64,000 nt of DNA from Narthecium ossifragum (lineage: Eukaryota > Streptophyta > Magnoliopsida > Dioscoreales > Nartheciaceae), in assembly GCA_963920575.1 (NCBI GenBank), contig OY986972.1:22553089-22617088 (forward strand), read 5' to 3'. The position numbers and the translations under genes were made by a program. Below the pieces are notes generated by a model. That model searched no databases. It worked only from the letters and a program-made list of their open reading frames with translations, and had not been told where the DNA came from. Of the stretch, positions 37,980 to 47,655 are shown in pieces (the stretch's first letter is position 1; the number at the start of each line of letters is the position of its first letter).

Positions 37980-40869
37980 ATGGCCGCCGGGAAACTAGCC
38001 AGCATCTTAGCTATTCTTCTCCTAGATTTCATCGGGCTCACCCCACCCTCGTCGGCCAACCCGGACCCCGTCCTGGACTACTGCGTCCCCTGCCCTGGCT
38101 CGGTCCAGGTCGACCCACTCGGGCTCTCTCTCTCCCATGCAAGAGCCCCTCCAATGTCACTGTCGGCGACTTCGTCTTCGCCATGACCGGCTTCGCGGGC
38201 GTCTCGGTGACCCCTACCCTGTTCCCCGGCCTCAACACGCTGGGGATGTCCTTCGTCCGGGCCGACTTCGAGGCGGGCGGGGTGAACCCGCCTGTCGCGC
38301 CCCGACCCGCGAAAGCCCAACCGGGCCGGGCGACGCGAACCGGAACCTAACTAAATGCGGAAATAAAGGCGAGGGGTTCCCCCAACTTACTGATTTCATA
38401 ATTCAATTCATAAGTAACCCTGAATATTACAACAAATTTAAACCTCAACAAATATAATATAATATTCAAAAACCTCAAAGGGGTTACAACAGTTATACAT
38501 CATACTCCCGTAGGAGACTAATTATAACAAAAGTGTAGAAAGGGATCACCGGTCCTCAAACCCCGCCAGACGCCGCCGCGCCACCAAACACCTGCCCGGT
38601 AGGGGCTACTGAAGAAGAGCTGGCGCCTGCACCTGCAAAACGCAGCCCGGGTAGGAGTGAGCATAAAGCTCAATAGGGTTCTACACTACGTCACACAGAA
38701 GGAAGGGGAACGCAAGAGTGTCTCCCTCAAGTAAGACCTGGGTGTATACAGGGGTCCCATAACCCCACCGCGTGTCCCTGAGGCCCACGAACATGGTCGC
38801 ACTCAGTAGCAGGAAACAACACTGCTGGCCCACAAGCAGGGAACCGCACTGCAGGCGGGAAATAGCACCGCTAAGTAGTCAACCTCTCTACTCAAGGGTC
38901 AACACAGTGGAATACGGGCTACACCTCAGCATCCGACTTAAGGTCGACACGACCTCTATAATCATCAAGCAACATGTGTACCAGTCATCTAAGCCTATCA
39001 TCAAGTTTGGCTGGACACCACAATTCGAACCGAGTCCTAAATACCCAACCCCGGTCCTAGGGCTAAATCCGAGCTTCCAGCCTCGGGACGGCGATCCACA
39101 AATCACCCACGCCCTAACCTTATGCAACTAATGCACAACAGAGAATGCATGCTATGAACATACACAAGCAAGAGAAATAGGCATGCAACAGTATGACAAG
39201 GCAGCATACAAGTCTAACAGGATCGCTGCAGGCTGCAGCCGATCCGCAGCGGGTCCTGGCATTACGACGGTACCACGACCGTCAACCGCGAACTCCTGCA
39301 ACGGGAAGCAACCCCGAAAACATCGATGAACAGTAAAATATATTATTATAATCTGACATTATACTATTTTATTCAAAACACCAAAACCTCTACTTAGAGG
39401 CTAATTGGTCCCATCGATCCGACATCCAAGCGTCGTCGGATTCAAGATCCAACTTAGACTCTAGTAGATCTACATGCTGGGATCAACATATCCAAAATCC
39501 ATGATCATCCAACGGTTGGATTAACGGGAAAACATTAATCAAAACAGCTAATCAAAACTCCATAAAACACCCTCAGCCAACTTGGGATCGATCCGGAACA
39601 ATTTGGATCGATCCAAAGTTTCAAACCAACCCATAAAACGCCATCAGCCAACTTTGGATCGATCCGGAACAATTTGGATCGATCCAAAGCTCATACCAGC
39701 TTCAGATCAGCCTCGTCGCAGACCACGAGAAAAATCACCAAAATTCGTAGAAAAATCGTAAAAATATGAAATAAGATGGAATGGAAAGCTAACTGAGAGA
39801 TCTACAACTATCATGTTTATCAAAAGCCAAGATCTTACATGTACAAGCCGAGAAACGCGCCGCAAGCCGGCTGTTCTTTAAGAACAGCAGAAAACTGGAA
39901 ATTCCGAGATTAATCATGCATAAAACCTACTCAAATCTCAACCAAAGATTATAAAACTTATATCAGTAATTCTAATAGATAAGATACATCCCACAGCACA
40001 ATTTCATCAAGATCTAACGGCTAGATCTAACCAAACCCATTAATTAACTCATGTAGGTAGAACACCTACCGGACTTCGCATTCCTCGGTTGATCCCTTGC
40101 AAACCAGCCACCAAAGAGGTTCCAAACCACACCAGGAGCCTTCCTCTCATTGCCACGAATCCAACAAGCTTTCAAGCTCCCAAAATGGTGGTCGGAGGAG
40201 GGAGAACGGAGGAGATGAAGGTGGGCTGCCGGAAGAAAAACAGAGCAAGCATAGTTCCGCGGGAAAGAAGAGAAAGAATGGAGAAGAAGAGAAGGAGAAG
40301 AGAAGGAGAAGGCCAGGGAAGGTCAGGGAGAAGGTGAAGGAGAAGGTGAAGGGGAGGTCCTCTCCTCTGACAATGGAGGACGACAGCCACGATGGCTGTC
40401 TTCTCCAAGCACAACTGCCCAACCTGCTCCGTTGCAAGCTCAACTGCTTGCTACAGTGCCTGGATCGATCCAAGGCCAAAATGGATCGATCCAAGAAGGG
40501 CTGGATCGATCCAACAAATGTTTGGATCGATCCGAACGGGTCAAAAACCCACCGACTCGCTCACGAGTCCGATCGATCGTTCGATCGATCGCTCAAGGAC
40601 CGTAAGCTGCCCAAAAAGCAAGCTTCAGCGCGCCCGAGCTGGGGATCTTCCGATCCCGGGTCCACCTAACCATTCTAAACAAGCACTAACACAAACAAGG
40701 TCAGTGTGTGCATACGCGGGTGTGAAATAAACCAACAAGGCGCAATTTACCAAATTGCTCTTGCGGTCCACAACGAGCCACAGGGGTAGAGGGACAGGTC
40801 CTCACACCGCCTCACTACCACCCGCGCGCCACCGAGACGGCGCTGGTGGTGGAGGGCGTGGTGTACTCG
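37980..40869 (+). pseudogene. Germin-like protein fragment, split by a solo LTR
   Basis: Starts MAAGKLASILAILLLDF (signal peptide) and PDPVLDYCVP, as in germin-like proteins, which are secreted cupin-fold wall proteins. A frameshift before about 38138 leads into CKSPSNVTVGDFVFAMTGF, FPGLNTLGMSFVRADF and GGVNPP. After the solo LTR and one copy of its duplication, the frame resumes at 40812 with HYHPRATETALVVEGVVYSG, which includes the metal-binding HxH...E motif. The rest of the cupin barrel is missing. This is a captured N-terminal half, not a working gene. Confidence 0.82.
38293..40806 (-). mobile_element. Solo LTR (2,514 bp) inside captured germin-like fragment
   Basis: Flanked by the perfect 5-bp repeat CCGCC (38288-38292 and 40807-40811). 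On the plus strand it starts TGTCGCGCCCCGACCC and ends GGACAGGTCCTCACA, the reverse arrangement of the solo LTRs at 6890 and 24115. Contains a purine-rich run at 40180-40370 (CT-rich on the minus strand) and eight copies of GGATCGATCC. No coding domains. Confidence 0.8.
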
Positions 40870-41104
40870 GGGAAACGACGGCGGCGGCGACCTGCTTGGC
40901 GAGAGGACGACGGAGATCGGGGGCTAGGCGACGGCGACCTGCTTGGCGAGAGGACGACGGAGATCCAAGTCCCTCTTCCTCCTCCTCTCTCCCTCTCTTT
41001 GATCTCTCTCCCCGCAGCCTCCACTCCTCCACCGCCCCCGCCACCTCCCCTTCAGCCGCCTCTCCCTCATCTCTCTCTCCATCTTGCGGATCTCTCTCTC
41101 CCTG

Positions 41105-41372
41105 ACGTGCACGTCGAGGGACTAGTAGTCGTTCTGCATGGTGTGGAACCGGAAGTTGAGGAAAGTGCGCATGCCGACGTTGCAGATCTGGTACCTGTAG
41201 GTCTTTCCGGCCTCCATCTCGAACAGCGGCACCTGGTCGTTGCCGGTGGCGTCCTTGCTTGTCTTGCCGTTCATGAGAACGCCGGCGGCCTTGTGCATGC
41301 CGACGGAGGGGAAGTAGAAGAAGGAGCCGATCTGGTCCTTCACCTGGAAGTGTAGCACAAAAACAGAGCTTC
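41105..41372 (-). pseudogene. SKU5-like multicopper oxidase fragment (captured, chimeric)
   Basis: Minus-strand frame reads HFQVKDQIGSFFYFPSVGMH, then VLMNGKTSKD, FEMEAGKTYRYQICNVGMR, TFLNFRFHTMQNDY, a stop at 41124-41122, and SLDVHV. These match, in order, separate conserved blocks of the plant SKU5/pollen NTP303 family (multicopper oxidase-like cell-wall proteins), but the segments that normally lie between them are missing. It looks like exons or part-exons joined with internal deletions. Upstream (to 41475) a Pro/Ser-rich open frame is not recognised. Confidence 0.72.
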
Positions 41373-41545
41373 CGATCGGGCTTGGGGTGGAGGGAAGAGA
41401 AAGAGTCGCGGCACCACAAGCACGAGGCGGCGATGGAGGGATCCAAGCAGTGCTGCTCACGGTGGCGTAGGGCATGGCGGCTCCGGTGGCAGCGGTGTGG
41501 ACGCCGGACCTCCCCCCAACCCCCGGCCGGTGCTCCCTCTCTCCC

Positions 41546-41547
41546 TC

Positions 41548-41580
<33 letters not shown>
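41546..41580. repeat. CT microsatellite
   Basis: Alternating CT run inside the gene-carrying MULE. Confidence 0.85.
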
Positions 41581-41582
<2 letters not shown>

Positions 41583-41989
41583 TACGACAGCTTCCTCATT
41601 GGGTGGGGAGGACGCGGTGGACTTGCCACGATGGCTGCTCTGGTGGCAGCGGTGTTCGGAGGGTCTTCCCTCGCCGTCCAACGCCGGCGGTGTTCTCTCT
41701 CCCTCATGTATCTCTCTCTCCCCACGTCAGCGAAACTAGTCCAAATAGGGCGAACTAGTCAAAATTGAGCACATGACGTCAGCCAAACTAGTCAAAATAT
41801 GCGAAACCAGTCAAAATTGAGCATGTGACCGGTTTGCCGTGACTCAGCCTAACGGCGTCTGCTGACGAGGACTAAATTGCAACATTTGGAAACTATAGGG
41901 TATGATAATGTGATTTTTAAAAATGAGGGTAGTAGAATGACAAACCCTGAAACTACAGGGTATTAAAGTATATTTTGGCCTTTTTTTTA

Positions 41990-42880
41990 TAACAGAGGAC
42001 CCCAAATCATTTCAACCCTCATTTTACCCCTCCCATACAATGACCTCTTATCCCGTGGATAGCCATGTCACATGGTGTTTTTCCTCTGCTGTAATCCATC
42101 TCCTCTCGTCATCTTCTCTTCCTCCTCTCCATTGTCTCCTCTTCTCTTCTCATTTTCCAGTCTTCTCCCTTATTCTTTCATCTCACGTTCCTTTTCACCA
42201 CCTCCTCTCCTCCATTTCCACTACCTCCTCTTCTCTTCTCCATTTCCACTCTTCTCCCTTATTTGTTCATCTCCCCTCCCTTCCCACTGCCTCCTCTTCT
42301 CTTCTCCCTTTTCACTCTTCTCTATTATTCTTTCATCTCTCATCCCTTTTCACTGCCTTCTCTCGTCCTTGTCTACTTCCTTCTCTGCTCTTCTCCATTT
42401 CCAATCTTCTCTCTTATTCTTTCATCTCTCCTCCCTTTCCACTGCCTTTACTGCCTCCTCTTCTCTTCTCCATTTCCACTCTTCTCCCTTATTCTTTCAT
42501 CTCTCCTCCCTTTCCACTGCCTCCACTTCTCTACCTTCGGACGTCTTAGTTTTCTTCGCCAAAGAATTAGCTCAACTTGTGGCATTGATCTGAACACACC
42601 TCTTGAACCCATGTCTCAACGGAGACAAAGAATTATCTCAACTGGTCCAAGAGATGACGATTAACGGACTCACACTGGAAGCCGAGGGGTAAGTTATAGA
42701 AAAACGGGTAGAATTATAAGATGCGTGTGTATAAAATTTTACATACGTGTCTGAACTTATTTTCACAAGTATTTATAGGCTACGCACGTGTACAAAATGT
42801 ATGAATGTGTATGCAGTTTACATGCTTTTCGTGTGTATTACTAGCTCACACACGTGTTCATGCACGCGTATAAATCTGAA
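41990..42880. repeat. Left terminal inverted repeat (main part) of the outer MULE
   Basis: Includes a pyrimidine-rich minisatellite (about 42100-42530) built of CTCTTCTCC and CCTTTCCACTGCCTCC variants. Long Ser/Leu/Phe-rich frames here are compositional. The complement of 43368-44210 matches it in order. Confidence 0.8.
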
Positions 42881-42925
42881 CATGTCTATGTTTTGGTGCT
42901 TTTACGAGTACTGATTTTTGAACTC

Positions 42926-43240
42926 CTTGTACACGCAGTCATGAAGACGGCCCTGCGTTCGTGCAAAGAATGGAACATGCACGGAATACCATGCCCACAT
43001 GCTTGCGCCACTCTAATGTGGAGGAGTCTGCTCGAATACGACTATTGTGAGAAGTGGTTCCTGTCCGATAATTATATCTACGCCGACATGATCCACCCCA
43101 CCGCGTCACATGAGTTTTGGCCAAAAGACAACGAGGAAGACCCACCTGTCTATCCACCTCACTGTGTGATCAGGAAGGAGAAGAGGAGGAATAGAAGGTT
43201 GTCGTCTCAAAGCGAGGCACAGTCAAGAACAATTCGTTAA
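42926..43240 (+). pseudogene. MULE transposase C-terminal fragment with SWIM zinc finger
   Basis: Open frame reads ALRSCKEWNMHGIPCPHACA, the SWIM zinc-finger signature (CxW...GIPCPHA) of MuDR-type transposases, then YDYCEKWFLSDNYIYADMIHP, WPKDNEEDPPVYPP and a basic KEKRRNRR tail, in the usual order. Only about the last 95 residues are present; the catalytic DDE core is missing. An AG acceptor-like site precedes it, so it may be the last exon of a deleted transposase gene. Confidence 0.8.
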
Positions 43241-43367
43241 CCGACACGTGTGAGTACATTTTTTTAAAATTCTTTTAGTCTTTTGCACTACCAAATAGAA
43301 ATGTGCTACGTCAAAAGTATGTTATGATGCTTTTGTACACGCGCATGAACATTTATACGCGTGTGTG

Positions 43368-44245
43368 TTCAGATTTATACGCGTACATGAACACGTGTGT
43401 GAGCTAGTAATACACGCGAAAAGCATGTAAACCGTGTGCACGTTCATAAAATTTGTACACGTGTGTAGCGTATTAATACTCGTGAAAATAAGTTCAGACA
43501 CGTATGCATAATTTTATACACATGCTTCTATAACTTACCCCTCGGCCTCCGATGTGAGTCTGTTAATCTTCATCTCTTGGACCAATTGAGCTAATTCTTT
43601 GTCTCCGCTGGGACATGGTTCAAGAGGTGTATTCATATCAATGCCATCAGTTGAGCTAATTCTTTGGTGAAGAAAACTAAGACGTCCGAAGATAGAGAAG
43701 AGGAGGCAGTGGAAAGGGAGGAGAGATGAAAGAATAAGGGAGAAGACTAGAAAGGGAGAAGAGAAGAGAATGCAGTAGAAAAGGATGAGAGGAGGCGATG
43801 GAAAGGGATGAGAGATGAAAAATAAAGAGAAAATAGTGGAAAGGGGGAAGAGAAGTGGAGGCCGTGGAAATAAAGGAGAGATGAAAAAATAAGGGAGAAG
43901 AGTGGAAAGCGAGAAGAGAAGATGAGGCAGTGGAGAGGGAGGAGAGAAGGCAGTGGAAATGGATGAGAGGAGGCAGTGGAAAGGGATGAGAGATGAAAGA
44001 ATAAGGGATAAGACTGGAAAGGGAGAAGAGAAGAAAAAATAGTGGAGAGGGAGAAGATAAGATGGCGGGAGAAAATGAGTTGCAGCAGAGGAAAAACAGC
44101 ATATGACATGTCCATTCATGGGATGGGAGGGCATTGCATGGGAGGGGTAAAATGGGGATTGGAATGGTTTAGAGTCCTCTGTTGCAAAAAAAAAAACCAA
44201 TGGGGTCTCATTCTGCCAAATGTGAACATCGGAGGTTCAATTTGA
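43368..44245. repeat. Right terminal inverted repeat of the outer MULE
   Basis: Inverted copy of the left arm; purine-rich on the plus strand (GGAGAAGAG, GCAGTGGAAAGG). The minus-strand open frames are low-complexity artefacts. Confidence 0.8.
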
Positions 44246-44329
44246 CAAAAAATCTGAAATACAAGCCTTACTATCCAACGATGCACCTAGGCACAAAAAA
44301 TACGCTATCTTGGCATGAATAAGAAATTA

Positions 44330-44767
44330 GGGTAAATTACCGTTTACTACCCTCAAGTTTAACCAAAATAACGATTAAGGCCCTGTACTTTTAATTGTAA
44401 CAAATAAGGCCCTGTACTTCCTAAAACCTTTCAATCTGGGCCAACCCTTGACGTCCGTCGTCCATCCTAACGACAGCTTGTCACGTGCGGTTACGTGACA
44501 AGGTTCGGAGGCTGAGATCGGGTCAAACCTTAAGTTTAATTGTAACAAATAAGGCCCCGTACTTCCTAAAACCTTTCAATCTCAACCTCCGAACCTTGTC
44601 ACGTGACCGCACGTGACAAGCTGCCGTTAGGATGGAAGACGGACGTCAAGGGTTGGCCCGGATTGAAAGGTTTTAGGAAGTATAGGGCCTTATTTGTTAC
44701 AATTGAAAGTACAGGGCCTTAATCGTTATTTTGATTAAACTTGAGAGTAGTAAACGGTAATTTACCC
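44330..44767. mobile_element. Foldback MITE (438 bp) with perfect 9-bp target duplication
   Basis: Starts GGGTAAATTACCGTTTACTA and ends in its complement. The two halves are inverted copies along nearly the whole length (AAGGCCCTGTACTT, GTCACGTG, CATCCTAACG/CGTTAGGATG). AAGAAATTA occurs immediately on both sides (44321-44329 and 44768-44776). A 9-bp duplication and palindromic structure point to a Mutator-derived MITE. Confidence 0.88.
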
Positions 44768-44776
44768 AAGAAATTA

Positions 44777-46640
44777 TCATTTGGTGAGTTGCATCTGCTG
44801 GTGTTAGTCGGATTATGATAAAATTAATTTTTAATATAACATGATCTTATATCACGAGATACGACCGAATCAACTAATTCATGTGACATTAGATTATGCA
44901 ATGCATGCGGTGGATGGTGTAACCCAAATCAGACCTTAACATGGGATGGCATGATCGTGTTTAATTTACCTCATATGCATACATATTATGATTTCTATCA
45001 CACTATCATATCAGCTGTTCAGATCAATTTGAATCACATCAAAATATCCGGATTTTTTCAAGACATACTAACCCACTAGGCTAGGGGGTTGGAAGGGATT
45101 CAAAGGATCCATTGGATGGGATTCAAATTGAGATGGGTGGTTGATATAATAGTCTTGATACGAGCAGAATCAAATCCATTCCGGTGGATGCATGGAAACC
45201 AGTTTTTTTTCCCCGACGAACAAAACGAGGTGGATAAGCGAGTCCAAAATTCCAAATTCTGAACAGAACGAGGTGGATAAGAGCGTGGTCGGCCGCGATT
45301 GACGCCCGTCAAAGTCTGAACTCAAAGCATGTAAATAAATATTTTATTCGAACTCCAATTAAGCTGCCACCACCTAATTGGGCTTCCCGGTCCTCAGACT
45401 CAACTCATAGAAAAGAGTTCCAATTAAGCTATTATTATTGTTTGGATTCAATCACCAGTGTTTGCGTTTAAAATGAACAGATCGAACATGAATGATACAC
45501 GTTGCAGCACAACAAACACTTCATAAGTAGCTTTTATATAATTACCTGAGTCCAACTCACAACATCGAGAGTGGGCATTTGCTCTCCTAAGTAGTGTAAC
45601 CGTGTAATATATATAGACTCAACTAAAAAAGAAAAATAAAACTTATGTTGTGAATATAATCGATGAGAAAAATGCCAATTTATTTTAAATAATATGAATT
45701 AAATGATTTATTATACTTGTTCTCATAGATTTAATTTAAAAATAACTAATGATTGAGTATTTGAGTATGATACTAGAATAGAATCTAGAAATTGGAACTC
45801 TGAATCTCTGATTGGATTTGGCCCATAAGAAAATGTCAATCTTAACTCCATGACCTCGTCCTCAAACTATCAAAAAATATTGTTCTTTTGGATTTTGCTA
45901 TGCCACGTGCGTAAAAGACTCATTGTTAATAGATATCTTGAACATCACCTAAATTCCTATATATATTGAAGGAAATACCAAATTTTTTATTTTTAGTAGT
46001 GCCAAAGAGCCTACTTGATTCTTTTTTAACAACAATTTAAGACTCTTTTAAATACAGAATAGCATATTTCTAAAATCAACCTATAGAGGGATAAGAAAGG
46101 ACACATGATACGGGGCCTTTTAGTACTGGGCATTTTCAACATGATACGGGGCCTTTTAATCGGCTACATCACCCAATGCTGGGGTTCGAAGAGTCTTTTA
46201 CTTAAGTTACTTGAGGCCTTGCATTAATTGGTCTCAACCGTTGGATGGTGATATGACGGTCGAGATCAAATGTCGCATTTGCTCATTAAAAAAGAAAAGA
46301 AAAAAATAGGAGAGAGAGAAAGTTCAACTCAACCATAGGAACACCATCCAACACGTGAGATTAATACAATGCAATGCTGCATTAAGCGTTGCCCCAGATG
46401 TATAAACAAATAGCCCCGGTCATCTCTCGAGACAACATATAAGGAGTCATGTTTATGTCATACCGTTGTTTCTATGCTACCATCATACCAACGGATGAGA
46501 TTTGTTTAGATATCATCCAACGGTCGAGATGACTTGGATTATGATAATAATGATCTCAACCATTAGATGAGATCTAAATAGATATTATCCATTAATATAA
46601 TGGTAATATGAAGACAATGATATGATCGTAACAGAACCCG
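44777..46640. other. Intergenic, AT-rich
   Basis: No gene recognised. ATGATACGGGGCCTTTTA is repeated at 46106-46123 and 46141-46158. ATCCAACGGTCGAGAT-type motifs recur around 46200-46570. Confidence 0.4.
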
Positions 46641-46650
46641 TATATAAGGC
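46641..46650 (+). promoter_or_regulatory. Putative TATA box of the SR45a-like gene
   Basis: TATATAAGGC is followed by GGCCCAGCCCC, which contains a TGGGCC-type site II element typical of housekeeping promoters. Transcription would start near 46675, giving a 5' UTR exon and an intron ending at the TTTTCCTAG acceptor (47653). Confidence 0.5.
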
Positions 46651-46714
46651 CCAGCCCCAGTGGGATTGGTTGGTTAGTCTTGGTAGTATGTTAGGCTCTC
46701 CCGGCCCATACCGG

Positions 46715-46885
46715 CCAGCCCATGAAACACATGTTCATCCGGAATGGTAAAATAGCCTCCTCTACCCACCATTCCTTCACAAGCAGCAGGCCGGGCCCAG
46801 CCCATGTACCTCACGTTCATCCGGAGTGGTACATAATAGCATAAGCTCCGGTGTACCCACCTTTCCCTCACAAGTAGCAGATGGT
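46715..46885. repeat. Diverged 82-bp tandem duplication in the 5' UTR region
   Basis: CCAGCCCATG, GTTCATCCGGA, TGGTA and TTCC/CCCTCACAAG landmarks occur in the same order at 46715 and 46797. Confidence 0.6.
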
Positions 46886-47655
46886 GCCCTGTTCCAGGAG
46901 CTCCTCTTTTTCCCCTTATTAATCCACACAATTTTAACGCCAGGTATAACCTTTCCTTTTCGATCTAGATGGGTAGATAAAGGTACCATCTTTGTTTTTT
47001 TTTTTCAGTTCTTTGTTCCCGATTTGCTGTGCCCATTTCTTGGATTTGGTCTTATGGGTTTTGATATTTTGAGTAGGAGGAAGAGGGTTAGTTTGGATGT
47101 GGATTTTTTTGTCGGGTGTTTGGATGGAATTTTAGTGGGCTGTTCTTGCATGAGTCGGGGATGGATAATCTTCGATAAAGTTGATAAATAGGGGGTTTTT
47201 AGGGGAATTAGATTAGGTTTTTAAGTTCAGATCGGTTTGTTTAAGATGGTGTTCTTTTGGTTTTGGAGTTTGACAATGATTTGGTTTGGAGCGTTTATTA
47301 TAGGCGATGGAACTAAAGTGGGTTCCTAGATTTTTTTTTTCCCTTTTTTTTCCAGTGTTATAGTTTTCATGATATTTTTGTGCTACAAGTATGTGATAAG
47401 TTAGAGGTTTTGTTGCAGGCTCAGAATTTTTTTCCACAGAATAATTGTGCTTAATGTTGGCCTTCTCGGTCGTGATTTGTTGTTTTTTAAGCTAAAAAAA
47501 TTGTGATATTTATTTTCTGTTCTGCATGAGGATTCCAATCAAAACAAAGAATTCAGAAAGTGTATGATTTTTAAGACGAGAATGAGTAATGCAAGGCTGA
47601 CTTGAGTGAATTTGAGATAGCTTCACTGAGCTTGTACAAATTTTTTTTCCTAGGG

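Larger units (their letters stand above)
37719..41980 (+). mobile_element. Pack-MULE-like element carrying germin-like and SKU5-like fragments
   Basis: Flanked by the 9-bp repeat TTTTTTTTA (37710-37718 and 41981-41989), the duplication size of Mutator elements. Terminal inverted repeats of about 115 bp (37719-37833 and 41866-41980) share long blocks such as GTCATTCTACTACCCTCATT and AAAATCACATTATCATACCC with few mismatches. No transposase is inside. Instead there is a germin-like segment (plus), a 2.5-kb solo LTR within it, and an SKU5-like segment (minus), all GC-rich unlike the AT-rich ends. Because the target is a T-run, the duplication alone is weak evidence; the long TIRs make the case. 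Confidence 0.8.
37615..44265 (+). mobile_element. Mutator-like element (MULE) with about 0.9-kb terminal inverted repeats
   Basis: The left arm (about 37637-37709 plus 41990-42880) and right arm (43368-about 44245) are inverted copies. Matching landmarks: CCGATGTTCACATTTG at the outer ends, AACAGAGGAC, ACCCCTCCCAT, the CT-rich array, TCGGACGTCTTAGTTTTCTTC, GCCGAGGGGTAAGTTATAGA and ACTAGCTCACACACGTGTTC at the inner ends. The unique centre (about 42881-43367) holds the 3' end of a MULE transposase. A second MULE (37719-41980) interrupts the left arm. No 9-bp target duplication could be fixed at the outer ends, so they are approximate. Confidence 0.75.

Noticed and set aside
40097..41105. Overlapping open frames around the germin-like fragment
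   Set aside because: Purine-rich and CGACGG-repeat sequence inside the solo LTR and captured region; only the germin and SKU5 blocks have family support.
42040..44200. Long open frames rich in Ser, Leu and Phe on both arms of the MULE
   Set aside because: They follow the CT-rich minisatellite inside the inverted repeats, mirror each other, and have no domain or splice context.
47602..47655. Upstream in-frame ATG for the SR45a-like protein
   Set aside because: It lies before a strong TTTTTTTTCCTAG acceptor and is likely intronic.
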